Source: Brienomyrus brachyistius (Eukaryota; Chordata; Actinopteri; Osteoglossiformes; Mormyridae). From it: 64,000 bases of DNA. Location of the stretch: NCBI RefSeq assembly GCF_023856365.1, contig NW_026042803.1, forward strand, positions 31,340-95,339, given 5' to 3'. Below, one piece after another: positions 12,801-44,919 of the stretch. The notes beneath the pieces were generated by a model, which was not told where the DNA came from, ran no database searches, and saw only the letters and a program-made list of their open reading frames with translations. How positions within the stretch are numbered: position 1 is the stretch's first letter; each line of letters opens with the position of its first letter. The position numbers and the translations under genes were made by a program.

Positions 12801-15800
12801 TCCTACTATGTGCATAATTGGTGGGAGGTTTTCTTACACAAAAATGTTCTGAGGGCAGAAGGAAAATGATTGGTTCGGATAGATAACCAATCAGATTGCA
12901 GAGGAGGCAGGACCAAGACATCTGATTGGTTGCTCCTGCCTCCTCTAGTTGCTCGGATCCACCTCATGTACAATCTAATTGGTTATCTCTCTGAACCAAT
13001 CATTTTTCCTTCTACCCTCATAATATTTTGTGTAAGTAAAACTCCCATGAGCATTCAGCTATCACATGATCTCATCAAGCAATGCTTCAGACCAGCGAAT
13101 AAGAATAGCATTGAAATGTACATAAATAAAAATTTTCTCTTACCTTTTCATAGTCTATCAGCTGCCCTTGCTTTCTGATATTCTTCTTAGTCAAATAAAT
13201 CGCTTTAGAAGAGCAAAAGAAAGACATGGCAAGAAACTGTGTTTTTCTATTATTCTAGTAAAGGGAAGTAATGATGTAATAGGCGAGCACATGATTAATA
13301 ATTGGTAATCACCGTAATCTAGCTCGGAGGCTGGCCACTGCTGAGAGCTCCAGAAGTACGGAGTCTAGCAAAAAGGAGATGCTGTCATTTGAAACTATTC
13401 AGAAGCAGCGTGACAAAGGTGCTTTGTGATTTAACATGTCAGGGACAAGGCGGGTGGAAGGCATTTTGCTACTTTAACTGGCATTGGTTCTCATACATCA
13501 GTGTTTCCCAATCCGGTCCTCGGCGACACACAGATGATCCACGTTTTTGCTCCCTCCCAGCTCCCTACCAGACAGTCTACGTTTTTGCACCCTCTCAGCT
13601 CTGGAGCCCGGACCAGATTGAGAAATACTGTCCTACACGGTAATTCCGCAGTCTCTCCAACGAATAGTTTCGATATGCGTGCCCCCCCACATGGCCACCA
13701 CCCTCTCGCGCTGCCCTCCATCTGAAGAAACCGTGGTTTTAGGTTACCTGGAAGCGATACGGCGTCTCGTCGGGCCCCAGGACGAGCGTCCTGGGGTCCT
13801 TTAGGGGGTAAATGTAGCCGTGCTTCACGATCAGATTCCCCACATGAAGTGCCTCTGAAAACACACAAAGTGGTCACTCATTTCCACGTAAACTACTCAA
13901 AGCTCAAACAAATCCACTACTCGTAGCCCAGATTTAGGCATAGTAATTCTCTAAATTTTTGTCAGTGGAATACAGTAGAACACACGATAACTAGAAACTG
14001 AGTAGGCATATTATATTTTATTTTACGGTATAGCAAGTAACTGGAAAAAACGTTGACATGGTGCACAGAATAAGCCGCGGGGATGGTGCATTCCTCATCG
14101 GAACTATAATTAATTACGAGTAATTGGGACTTTCCACTTTCCGGCTGCCTCCGCGGCCATTGGCAGTCAGGCGCTCCCGGGGGTTTCAGACCGGCGCAGC
14201 AACAGCGCTGCTAGGGGGAAGCCTAGTGTTTACAGGGAGGGGTAACTGCTTACCGGGGCAACAGGTTTTTTGCCCATTCAAGTCTGTTAATGCATCTGCC
14301 ATCTACTGCCTAAAAGTCCCCTCCTTTCCATTCCGACTTCTTTTCCAATCTGGGCTGTAAATCAGGGAAATCTGCTCCCTTGCTATTTAAAACCTCATCT
14401 GCATCGCCCGGGAATTCAGGACAACAGTGTCTTGCAGAAGTGCATAATGAGGGAGACGGATAGCGATATTTCTCCAGGCATGACTGACTGCCTCTGGCTA
14501 TCAGCGAAGTTTGCATCGGGACTATCAAACCGTACAGCTCAGCATGCGTAGCGGCGCGACTCGGGACTGGCCTACAGATTATTTGTACTAATAGCCTCTC
14601 AGCAGAAAGATAAATAATTCAGCAGATAAATTGACGCCAGGGGAAGAAAATCCCAAAAGCTTCAGGCGAATGGGGTGTCTATGTTATGGACAAGCTCAAT
14701 TCTGACATTTATTAATTCACAGGCTCAGCAATATCAATGGAACAGAACATGCTTCTGTCAGACACGTGAATTGCATATGCTTACACATAAATGCAGCTAG
14801 GCTAATCTGTTGTATGGATGACAAATTCTATTACTTCATTTGTATTTATTATTCAAAAGACTCGTTTATTTCTGTTATTTTATTACAAAAAAAAAAAAAC
14901 CTGATGACGTCTTTCGCCAGCAGGGGCGCCATCGTCGTCACGAAGGGAAAAAAACAATCGATTAACCTCACATAAGAGCACCAGGTAACACTTCCCTACA
15001 TACTTCTCGGCCCTACCTTCTTCCATGATGGAGTACTTCTGAATTAGCCACTCCACGATATCATTTCCTGGGAAGGCATAGCGAGGAAGGCATCTAGTTA
15101 GAGTCGAGAAATGCATTAAGCCGTCATAAATCAAAAACGCTGAACTCGATAAATAAATTACATAAATAAATATGAGCGCAAGGAGATCGATGACAGTCTT
15201 AATGCACAGGATTCCCGAAGACCGCCGATGTATGGGCTTTCCTGTGAAGGGCTTAAATGACCATTAGGACCCGGCCCCCGGGACACTGCACGGCCGGGTG
15301 TAAGACAACCCGGGCGGCATGAAAAATTATTTTTAAAAAGTAAAATATGTATCGTGCACCTGTCATCGCATGTGGAATCACTGTGATTAACAGTCTTTGA
15401 TTCTTCATCTTTATCCCCATGTCGGGATCTTGCATCGCCACAATGACTTGTTCAATCTGGGATAAGAAGAATAGTCAAAATCGTGAAATCAAGGTGACGA
15501 CAGACATAGTGAAAACGTTCAACCTAGTAATATAATAATTGCTTAATGTGTGATTTGATATGTAATCGTTATATTCATCATTAAATCACCGGAGAGACAC
15601 ACTCATATATTTAGGCATATATATAAGTAAACTACAAGGTTTTTCCTCTGACTATCTTAACTGCACGTCAAAGACGTTATCGGATATTCCCGACTACAGA
15701 CTTTCGGTTTGATCATTTATTCGCGTTATTAATTCGGCTCCTGATTACATTAAACTAAACATGCTCAGATTGTTACAACCTTTGCTTGTCGGTTATTTTT

Positions 15801-16364
15801 GGGATCTTTCTGGATGGGCTCAAGGCGGGGTCTGTAAGCACAAGCAAACTGCCAGCACTTTTGTTTTACATGAAAATAGTTTGATGTCGGCCTATTGCGT
15901 TATTGTCTGGCTATAATTTGGAGGCAATATTAAACAATAGGCCCATATATTGTAAATATACATGTTGTGTTGTTTTGTTGTTATCACAAACGTATAGCCT
16001 GATCATAAATTTCATGGATACCTGGATGTTGTATGTTCCATTATATTTATGAATGAATGATTTATGTGAAGTCTGGCTTAGATTCGAGAATTAATCATAT
16101 AGATTAAAAAAAGTTTTCATTTAAAACTTATCTCATATAATAAAATCCTCGTCCGAACGAACATATGTCAGAATGAAAAAACATTTAAATTATTTTTGTG
16201 ATGCATCAGTATCAATAGCTACAACGTCATAACAGATATAGATATAATGCGGTTCATACTTTTGAAGTTGATGCGTATCTCCCGAAAAAAATCAACTCCA
16301 GAAGAGTCCGCGTCTGTAAATGCCTGAACTTCGGAATCGATCCTACCTTTGTTAGGCGCGGCAT
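6834..16364 (-). CDS. rgs11: rgs11, regulator of G-protein signalling 11 (R7 family)
   Basis: Coding exons on the minus strand with matching phases: 16364-16347 (ATG), 15456-15360, 15067-15017, 13854-13748, 13364-13313, 13202-13144, 12595-12518, 12182-12101, [one short linker exon not found], 9130-9102, 8813-8752, 8052-7939, 7845-7730, 7357-7270, 7141-7003 and 6919-6837. Domains in order are DEP ([23 protein letters not shown]), the R7 helical extension ([19 protein letters not shown]), the G-gamma-like segment (ending PSNPWITDD) and the RGS box ([53 protein letters not shown]). R7 proteins bind G-beta-5 and accelerate GTP hydrolysis by Galpha-i/o; RGS11 acts with RGS7 in retinal ON-bipolar cells. 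The sequence is closer to RGS11 than RGS9 through most of its length, while the end ([16 protein letters not shown]) looks RGS9-like. One usual Gly at the start of the RGS box (GENL) reads Val. Confidence 0.9.
7479..7632 (-). mobile_element. tRNA-derived SINE in rgs11 intron
   Basis: Read on the minus strand it starts with a tRNA-like head (GTGTGACTCAGCAGATTGGG, then a degenerate B box) followed by the shared body AGTGACCTCACTATTGGGCC and CTGACTGACCCTG. It ends in an A tail, seen as T at 7481-7496. The same body occurs at 10.9, 29.0, 29.9 and 30.0 kb in this window. Confidence 0.65.
8215..8370. repeat. dispersed repeat fragment (paralogue at 55.8 kb)
   Basis: The segment GGGGGTTAAGGGCCTTG followed by CAAGGACCCACA also occurs near 55866-55894, with similar flanks on both sides (GGGGCAGCTRCCYGT-like text). 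This is a short-repeat tail family typical of fish genomes; the class was not determined. Confidence 0.5.
9184..9440. mobile_element. palindromic CCAAT-rich MITE, copy 1
   Basis: The ends are inverted: the left end reads ATGGGAGTTTTACTTG, then AAAAATGTTCTGAGGGCA. The right end, reverse-complemented, reads GTGGGAGTTTTACCCTC, then AAAAATGTTCTGAGGGCA. Inside each end lies a CCAAT pair (ATTGGTTCAGAGAGATAACC, AACCAATCAGA), also inverted. CACATG occurs on both sides but the target duplication is unclear. This element is the likely source of the satellite at 34.7-38.6 kb. Confidence 0.7.
10903..11055 (+). mobile_element. tRNA-derived SINE
   Basis: tRNA-like head (GTGTGGCTGAGCGGGTTGGC, B box near GCCGGTTTAAATCCC), then the shared body GCAGAGTGACATCACCACTG and CTGCTCTAGTCTCAATAAAA. 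It sits in the rgs11 intron between the exons ending at 12101 and starting at 9130. Confidence 0.65.
11506..11960 (-). mobile_element. probable SINE fragment with neighbouring C run
   Basis: Positions 11516-11536 are an uninterrupted C run. From about 11945 down to 11760 the minus strand reads GTGGTGGCTCTGGGCC, then AAGGTTGTTGGTTCAAATCC (B-box-like), then a body with GGGCCTTTCAGCAAGGGCC. This is a degraded relative of the other SINEs in the window. Confidence 0.45.
12819..13053. mobile_element. palindromic CCAAT-rich MITE, copy 2
   Basis: Same family as 9184-9440. The left end is GTGGGAGGTTTTCTTACACA plus AAAATGTTCTGAGGGCAGAA. The right end, reverse-complemented, is CATGGGAGTTTTACTTACAC. Inside are ATTGGTTCGGATAGATAACC and AACCAATCAGATTG on the left, and the inverted GGTTATCTCTCTGAACCAAT on the right. 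It lies between the rgs11 exons at 12595 and 13144. Confidence 0.7.
13499..13630. mobile_element. short hairpin MITE, copy 1
   Basis: Inverted ends: left CAGTGTTTCCCAATCCGGTC; right, reverse-complemented, CAGTATTTCTCAATCTGGTC. Internally CACGTTTTTGCTCCCTCCCA and a similar block repeat. A related copy lies at 31710-31881. No coding content. Confidence 0.65.
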
Positions 16365-16932
16365 CTGTGTCTTGCAGCTGTTCCCTTGGATAAAGATGTT
16401 AATTGTCATGCTTACAGCATCTCGATCTCCGGCGTTTGTGAAGTTGGGATTGATGCTGTCCTGTGTTTTTTTTTTCCTTCCACACTTAAGCTCTGCTTGT
16501 TACTGCCCCATAGCGGAGCGCAAGTGAAACGGACTACCGGAGATTTGCACTGTTTTTCTGTTAGTGTGTATAATCAAAATATGACTCAGTTTGGCCAGTT
16601 AGAAAAATATGATAATAGAAAAGTATTCTTTTCCTCTCACTTTTTTTTCTTGATTTAATTACCGACTTCACGTACTTACACTGTGTCCCGTTGCACGATG
16701 TAATATTGCGAAACTATGATTTTGTGGCAGTGTTTTGTAAAGGAATTTTCCGTTTAATCATCGTCTTAGTATAAAGCTATATGGTTGTTCTGGTATCAGT
16801 GGACGTACATTATGTATTTTTTCTTCTCTTGAGCACCATGGTCATGACATGAAGCTCAGTCATTGATTACTCGCAAATGTTAGTAGTCATCCGCTGTTTA
16901 TCTTGAAGATGTAAAAGTAGTGCGCGTACATC

Positions 16933-17004
16933 TCCTCGTTAGTATAGTGGTGAGTATCCCCGCCTGTCACGCGGGAGACCGGGGTTCGATTCCCCGACGG
17001 GGAG
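16933..17004 (+). tRNA. tRNA-Asp (anticodon GTC)
   Basis: A 72-nt cloverleaf: acceptor TCCTCGT pairs with ACGGGGA before the final G, the D arm contains the A box TAGTATAGTGGTGAG, the anticodon stem CCGCC/GCGGG flanks loop TGTCAC with GTC at 16966-16968, and the T arm holds GGTTCGATTCC. No intron. A run of five T at 17015-17019 is a good RNA polymerase III terminator. It matches the conserved vertebrate tRNA-Asp sequence. It stands between the divergent starts of rgs11 and u2af2. Confidence 0.97.
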
Positions 17005-17014
17005 AGTCTGCATC

Positions 17015-17019
17015 TTTTT
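17015..17019 (+). terminator. Pol III terminator of tRNA-Asp
   Basis: T5 run ten bases after the tRNA 3' end. Confidence 0.8.
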
Positions 17020-17563
17020 GCCTCGGTCTCAAAAGGCACCAAGCTAGAACCGGCCCCGTGTTAGTGGAAACGGGGCTTGTGACTTGTACTCATGCATAAT
17101 ATTCTGCGGGTCGCTCAGCAGCGCAGCATATGAAACTAGACTCGGATTGTAAGTGTGTGGTTTTGATAATTGATGTATGGATGGATGGATCCTTAATAAG
17201 AGATATAAACAATAAGGTCCAGTCGCCAACTAATCATGTAAAATACGTCATAAACTCATGGTTGTTAAACCCAGAATAAAAATGAAGACGTATAACTAGG
17301 AAAGTCAACTTGCACATTTCAATTTTGGTTCGATATAATCACGTTGTCCTTAACCCTCCAGTGCAGGAGGGGACGGTAATGCGCATCGAATGTTTCCGAA
17401 CCTGTGTGTGATACAACCGAGGAAGAGCCGATGACTTCGGGGGAGGAGGGGCAGGCGACTCGGAAGAAAAAGCAGCAGAACCCAATGCAGCCTGTAGCCC
17501 ATTCAAAGGCCTACTGTTGGACCTCTGCTTATTTTGCAATACGTCTTTAGTACGGACTGAAAA

Positions 17564-38623
<21,060 letters not shown>

Positions 38624-38639
38624 TTTTGTGTTTGTGAAA

Positions 38640-39900
38640 ACGGGTCTTTAATCGGGGAAACGGAGCGGGTAGAGCAGGACGGAACGCAGGCATTGACAAA
38701 CTACAATGACGGACAGGGCAAACAGGTAAGACCAGGACTTAAAATAGGTCATGACTAATCAAAGTAATCGGGCAAAGCAGGAGACGATCAGGGAAGCACA
38801 CGTGGGTAATCAGGGGGCGTGGCACACACGAGGAGCGGACAAGCCGGGCATATATGTATATCTATATAAAACCTCATTAATGAGGGACAGGGAACAGAAC
38901 GGACAGACAGAACTGGCACAGGGGAAGGAGCCAGGACAAGACTTGACATAAGACAGGAAAGGCAGAGAAACAGATCAGAAAGGGGGACACGGAGGGAACA
39001 GGCAGGACAAAAGGACCGGGAGTGAACGAAGGGAACATCGGGGAAAGAGGAGCAGAAGCCAGAGGGACGAGGGACAAAGAGAGGAGGGACAGAGACAGGA
39101 GGAACAAAGCGAGGGGGAGCAGAGGCAGGAGGGACAAAGACGGGAGGCCAGGGAGAGAAGGAGGGGGAACCAAGAGGAGCCCGAGGGAGACCCAGCGGGC
39201 GACGGGAGGCAGCCGGAAGGGCTGCAGGCGGCCGGGAGGCCGGAGCCGGAGGTGCCGAGGAGATGGGGTGAGGGACAGACGCAGGGACGAAGGAGGGAGT
39301 CGGAGGGGAGACCAGGGAAGGGGACGAAGGAGCTGGAAGGGACCCTGGCGAGGGCAAGGAGAGAGGGGGAGCCGCAGCAGACGGCGACGTCCTCCGACAC
39401 GCCAGAGCGGGAGGACCAGCAGGCGAATGAGGAGCCGCCGTCGGGGGGCCCGCAGGCAACCGATAAGACGCCGGAGGAGGGACCGAGGCAGGGCGACGAG
39501 GCCGCGGAGGGGGACCCGCAGACGACAGCCGACCCGGAGGGCCAGGACCCGCAGGCGCCGACCAAGCCCTAGCGCCGGCGAGGGAGGGCGAGCCAGGGGG
39601 CTGGGCGGGTGGGACCCCAGCCGTGCGTCTGTGTCCTCTCCCCTTATGGGACACAGACATAAGGACCCGTGGCCGGGGTCGGGCTCGTCGGGGTGAGGGT
39701 ACCAGAGTCACAGGGGGAGAAGGGACTGGAGTGGGGCCAGGGACTGGAGCTGCAGGCTGCAGAGGGGGCGCCTGCCCGGGAGCTGCAGGCAGGGAAAGCG
39801 CCTCGGACGTGGGCGCGGTAGCTGCAGGCAGCGGAGACGGCTGCTCGGGCTCTGGGGCCGCAGGGGGCACTTATTTTATTATATAAAATAAGTGTCACAC
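38640..39900 (-). repeat. GC-rich dispersed repeat with a 360-codon proline-rich open frame
   Basis: Related to 58979-59520: both share GATCAGGGAAGCACACGTGG, AATCAGGGGGCGTGGCACAC and CAATGACGGACA. On the minus strand a frame from 39870 to 38788 is open for 360 codons, very rich in Pro, Ala and Ser (PPAAPEPEQP near the start), and ends in PPDYPRVLP, as does the copy at 59 kb. A perfect 27-nt palindrome (39868-39894) lies at its left end. Low-complexity GC-rich sequence can stay open by chance; treated as a repeat rather than a host gene. Class not recognised. Confidence 0.55.
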
Positions 39901-39929
39901 AACCGGGGTGACATGCCTTGCCTGCTTGT

Positions 39930-40560
39930 GGGATGAGGAAGACTCAGGGACTGGAAATGGGATTAAAACTGAAGATGTGCTCATTCCTTTGTGTATTTAC
40001 AAATTTTCCTTCCGTCAGACATGAGGAGTTTGCTGCTATATTTGGCACTAATAGAGATTCTGATGCTGCTATTTTTATTGTCTATTAGTTTGTTATTATT
40101 TACAAGTTCTGTTGTGTTTTTGCATTTTTCTCTTCTGGTTAATTAACTGCTGTCTGATTGCTGTGAAGTATGAGTGTGGTGAGTAAGACTCAGGGACTGG
40201 AAGTGGGATTACAACTGAAGATAACATGCTTATTCCTTTTTGTATTGTTTACAAATTTCCTTCCGTCAAACATGAGGAGTTTGCTGCTATATTGTGCACT
40301 AACAGAGATTCTGATGCTGCTATTTTTATTGTTTATAAATGTGTTATTGTTTCCAAGTTGAGTATTCAATAAATGCTAAATTGAGAAATTTTGTGTATCG
40401 TTTGTTATTATTAGTGTGATATTTTACCATGCAAATAGAGGGGAAAACGTCCAATTATCGGCCAAAAAAAATCAGCAGCATATATCGGCCATCGCCTGAC
40501 CCTGACTCCTAAATATCGGCATCGGCTATTGAAAAACCCATATCGGTCGACCTCTAGTAA
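39930..40560. mobile_element. transposon tail with internal tandem duplication
   Basis: Two copies about 245 bp apart of GACTCAGGGACTGGAA ... ATGAGGAGTTTGCTGCTATA ... GAGATTCTGATGCTGCTATT (about 39945-40105 and 40188-40345). The end reads ATATCGGCATCGGCTATTG and CATATCGGTCGACCTCTAGT, a terminal sequence widespread in vertebrate DNA transposons (probably hAT). Confidence 0.55.
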
Positions 40561-40595
40561 CAGTACATTCTGTCCAATTCATCCATCGAGTTAAG

Positions 40596-40880
40596 TCACA
40601 CACCCACTTGAGGGGGCACTCCGGCAGACGTGAGGATGGGGATGTTCTTTCCGCTATAACATCCACTGCAGAAGTACATCTCGCTCCTGTTCACAGGGCT
40701 TACTTCAATGATGAAGCAGGGCTGGTTGTCTGGACAAGTGAAGTTGTCCTGCTGCTGGGTCTCGGTGCCGTTTTTCCACCTAAGCTTGAAGGTGGAAATG
40801 TGTTCCAACTTGGTCCCTGGGACTGCAGCATAGCCAAACATCGCGAGCAGCGTCGGCCACACCCACCACCAGAACCATCA
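40596..40880 (-). other. unidentified possible secreted-protein exon
   Basis: The minus strand is open with a hydrophobic leader (WWWVWPTLLAMFGYAAV), then a segment with N-glycosylation sites and paired cysteines (WKNGTETQ, FTCPDNQPCF, NRSEMYFCSGCYS). A donor-like GAA|GTAAGC follows PCFIIE, so the exon may end near 40711. The MYFC text recalls an Ig-type fold but no family could be assigned. No partner exon found. Confidence 0.3.
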
Positions 40881-40919
40881 CACCGTCCTATACACATAAA
40901 GAAGAACTAAAACATAGAG

Positions 40920-42570
40920 TGTTGTGACAATCTATGCGTTAATGTTTGGCAGCATAGGTGATTCGTTAAAATTATACCGAAGAATGGAAAATGTGATATT
41001 TAGAATATTTTTTGCCATTTAGTAGCTAATTTAAGCACTTACCCAATGCCTCAATTTGTTTTAGGTCAGTAATGTCTGAGCCAAAAGAATGAATGTATGA
41101 ATTTAATACAATTCACCCACTCCCACCCACACACAAATCTGAAATTCAATTTATTAAGACACTTCTTAAACATTAGTGCATTAACAAAAAAGGAAAATCT
41201 TAAGAGATTCAGTAGGATTTTCTATGTTAGACTTAAGTTAATAGTTCAATAGTTTTTATATATTTCAGTATACCAATTTGACTTTAATGTTGAAACAGAT
41301 GCTAAAACATGGAATAATTTCATAACTAGAGAAACATGTTATTCACAAACACTAGCAAAGGTAGCTTATAGTTAAACTTACTTAAGTCAGCAAGTCAGGC
41401 TACAGTGTGTAAGAATTGTCGTAAACGATAATTTGTCTCAGTCTTACATGACAGAATAAGTAAACAGAAAATATAAAATGGCTGAAACAGCATCATTAAC
41501 GCCAGCTACAGTAGAGGCGCAGAAAAGGTGTCATGACTGAAGTATTCCCAAACTTTGGAAGACCGCATGCGAGCCTTTTTTGCCGCGTGTTTCTCCAGAG
41601 GCTCCGGAGCTCCGCTGGTTGACGCAGCCAAGTTGGCTCATGTGCAGGGGGACAAGCGGCAAATTTCTTTTTTGCAGGGTGGTAGGTGATGTCTCATTAA
41701 TATTTCTGAGAGAAGTGCTACATGATTGGCCAGTGCATGCCTTACAAAATGGTGCGGCACTGCATCCAAGCCTGCGGCACTCAGAGTCACAAATACAGTG
41801 GAAACCATTTGTAGTAATTACGTCTGTCTGGCTGATTTCCAACTAATTGATATTTGTATATTTATTACATGAATATAAGGTAATATAAGGTAATAGAAGA
41901 GGTATTTAATGGTTTTCCGTCTGAGGAATTTGCAAAAAACTGCAGTGCATGATGGGTCGGATCTAAAGGCTGCCTAACGTCCTCATCTGTAGGACGACTT
42001 ACATCAAGACTAGGAAGGTGCATAATGTTCATGCCTGGTTGCGTTTGTTGGTCCAGAAAGTAATTCAATTTCGCCATGTAGGTTACGTTCTTAAAAACTG
42101 CTTGGAATATAGCCCGATTATATGCTGTGGGCCTTTTAATTTCTTTGTTTACCAGGTAGGCTACCTTCTTTAAACTGCGTTTTGTTAGACTACATATTTA
42201 GGGAGGTCTTTATAAATTTATTGTAGTCTTTATAAATATGTACATAGTTTAGCCTAACCCAGCCACTTAAGGGAGCAAGCCAGCTCAACTAGGTGTCGGT
42301 CCCAAGCCCGGATTAATGGGGAGGGTTGGCGTCAAGAAATAAAGAGACTGTATCTTCACTGCATGACTGATGTCAAAATGTGTGAAATATGTGGTTGTAT
42401 AAATAAATTCATTAAAGTAGGTTAATGATTCTGTGCTGTCTAAATTGTATAGAAAATTTCTACATATAGCCAAACAAATCTCCTCCTGTTTGAAAAGGCA
42501 TAGAAAAAGCAATTTAGCCACTAAAACTTTACAGTTTTTGTGAGGGACAGTCGAATTCTCTCGTTAAGTT
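40920..42570. other. non-genic stretch
   Basis: AT-rich; no gene recognised. Open frames at 41531-41846 and 41865-42077 show no known domain and no supporting splice sites. Confidence 0.45.
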
Positions 42571-42589
42571 TTTTGTGATCCTGCACCTA

Positions 42590-42735
42590 CACTTTGCCGG
42601 CCCCAGGAGGATGGGCTCCCCCTTTGAGTTTGGTCCCTCCCAAGGTTTCTTCCTTCTTGGGAGTTTTTCCATGCTATCGGCGCCTATGGCTTACTCACTG
42701 GGGGCTTTGGGTGGGCATGATATAAAGCAAAGCAT
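42590..42735 (+). mobile_element. L2-type LINE 3' end
   Basis: AGGATGGGCTCCCCCTTTGA, GGTCCCTCCCAAGGTTTCTT and GGGAGTTTTTCCATGCTATC are the usual 3' tail of fish L2-type elements. A related tail is at 51640-51845. Confidence 0.65.
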
Positions 42736-42784
42736 TTTCCCTTCCAGTTTCCTCCTCTGGTCCACATTGCAGGACCATCAGCCA

Positions 42785-44777
42785 TCAGAAACAGCCCAGA
42801 CAGTCTCCTTCAGCTTCTTTAGTGTCCTTGGAAGCCAAGGCAGTTTTAGATCTGAGAGGAGGTTTATCAGAAGGACACATATTACGTCGTTTGTCCTGAA
42901 ATGTAACATGGGGAGGAAAAGTTAAGCGGTTTAGTCAGATTGGAGTCGTTTATTCAGCAGTGGCAGCGCCAGTGACTTAATGCTACAGGTGCTATAGGGG
43001 AGTGAGATTATTTAGAGCGGGTGCTTTAGCTTTTCAGCTTATGTAGATGGTGTATAGAAGCACACAGCACGATAAGCTACAGCATGGATAAAATATGATA
43101 AAATATGAAATTCTAACGTCTAGCTCACAGAGCCTCTATGTGTACTTTGAAGAAAAAATACACTACAAGTATGCTATAAAAACCGCAAAAATGTCTTACA
43201 CAATATACAGATTTTACAGATAGTTAAAGAAAAAATGAAACCAATATTTTGGGGGTGCTGTGGGGGTACTATGGTCATTGGAGGAGGAGCTAGAGCCCCC
43301 CCCCCAAGCTTTTCCCTGGTGCTGCCACTGTTGTTCAGATTAAAAGTAACCTTGTCATTAATAAACAGTACTCTGATCAAATTTTTGCATGTACAAACAC
43401 AATCAAAGTTTAACCACATGTTTAGACACAATTCACACACCTGTTACATTTCCATAATGCTAAGACTCTCTACACTTACTTCATCCACTTTCTTGTTTGG
43501 TACACAGTCAATTGATGGATGTGTAAGATTATTACCAGACCGTCTGCTGCAAACTCTACAGTTAATGAATGGCTGCAAAAACACACAGACACACAAAAAC
43601 AGTATTTAAAGAGTGGTGGGCAATAAATACAGTGAGAGAAGGTGTAGTAAAGATATATCTAAAGATTTAAGGCAGAGCTGCTGGACTGCAGGGTTTAATG
43701 ACACAGAACAATTTTAGAGGAAAGAGCTTCCAAAGCAGGGTCACCTTAAGGCTATATTATACAAAGCAAGTTCATCTAAAAGTATGAACAACAAATCCCG
43801 TTTAACTGAACACTGCTCTGTATTAAAATACTGTCCTCCGATCAAGCTAAGTGGTCCTGTAGTTCACTATTTAAAGAGGTAAATTTAAAGGGTAATTCAC
43901 ACTGCGCATCTACCCTGCTCTGACCAGATTTAATTGCCCTTTCACCACAAAACACCACACTGCCATTTAAGGCTGATTTCAACTGCCTGGTAATCCAGCC
44001 TTTAAGCCTGTAAACCTACTAAAATTTGAGAATAAGGTGATGGAACTGGCTGTTTGAGGCCACCTATCTATTTGTTACTTTATTGTTGGCTAACTTTCCT
44101 CCGCAGGGCATCAAAAAAGTTAACATGAACCTAAATTAATTTGCTAACTGATATGTCCAATGCTCACAGTCACAGTGACTCTTTACTTACCCTCTTGTCC
44201 ATGAAAATACAGTCAGCCCGATGGTCTGTTGCAGTTGACTTTGGACATTTTGTTGCTCTCAAGAGAATCTCAATGTCAATGTATTCACTGCTGATCTAAA
44301 TCACATAAACACGTTATATACAAAATTGCCTACAACTGTTTTAAAGGCAATATAACAAACAATAATCACCCAAAAAATGGCAAACTGTCACAGACTTGAC
44401 TGCAGCAGATTCAGAGAGAAACTGTGAGAAGGTAAAATTGACCAGGGCTGAGATATACAACCATCACTTTCATTGTGAAGAGACATTAAGCATCATATGC
44501 ATTGAAATTAAAACATCAAAATCAATGTGATTCTCATTAGTTCAGCTTGCAGATGATGAAAGTTTCACACTTTTGTAAACACTTTCTCAGCAGTTACCTT
44601 CGGACGGCCCTGGATGTTATAGAAATTCATGTGCTGACGGGTTCCTTGATGAGCATTTTCGACTGCGAGTTTAATGGCCGTCTTGTAGAGTGCAGGGAGA
44701 CTGTGGTAATCTTGCTGGGCCTCTGTGGAGATAAGCAGAGCTCCATAAGCCAAAACCAGAACCAGCAGGCGGGTCAT
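42785..44777 (-). CDS. cystatin-fold secreted protein, chemerin (rarres2)-like
   Basis: Exons on the minus strand: 44777-44598 (60 codons, ATG and signal peptide TRLLVLVLAYGALLISTEA), 44295-44191 (35 codons), 43572-43480 (31 codons) and, less certain, 42895-42785 (37 codons with TGA). All joins are phase 0 with good AG/GT borders (donors GTAACT, GTAAGT, GTAAGT). Total 162 residues, close to chemerin. The mature N-terminal helix (LPALYKTAIKLAVENA) and the cysteine spacing (KCPKSTATDHRADC ... NCRVC ... DC ... C) match the cystatin/cathelicidin/chemerin superfamily. Chemerin is a secreted chemoattractant and adipokine activated by C-terminal cleavage. A divergent cystatin is the alternative. If u2af2 continues beyond the window, this gene lies inside its last intron on the opposite strand. 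Confidence 0.65.
42960..43335. mobile_element. possible hAT-like non-autonomous repeat
   Basis: GTGGCAGCGCCAGTG near 42960 and CCTGGTGCTGCCACTG near 43318 form rough inverted ends; interior non-coding. It would lie in intron 3 of the chemerin-like gene, close to the tentative last exon. No clear target duplication. Confidence 0.3.
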
Positions 44778-44919
44778 CTTCCTCTCAGCTTTGAAGGGAG
44801 AAGCAGGACTGAGGACACTGATCTGTGGTCCCCTTATCCAGCACGTCCAGGGGCGTGTCCTTCACCCGAAACAAACAGACCTTTGAACAACATTGGAAAA
44901 CTCTTCAGGATGAATCGAG

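Noticed and set aside
38788..39870. 360-residue proline-rich protein as a host gene
   Set aside because: Low-complexity GC-rich sequence, both strands open in several frames, a related repeat copy at 59 kb, and no introns or domain.
41531..42077. Minus-strand ORFs with several cysteines
   Set aside because: No conserved domain, no splice support, and codon content looks random; left as non-genic.
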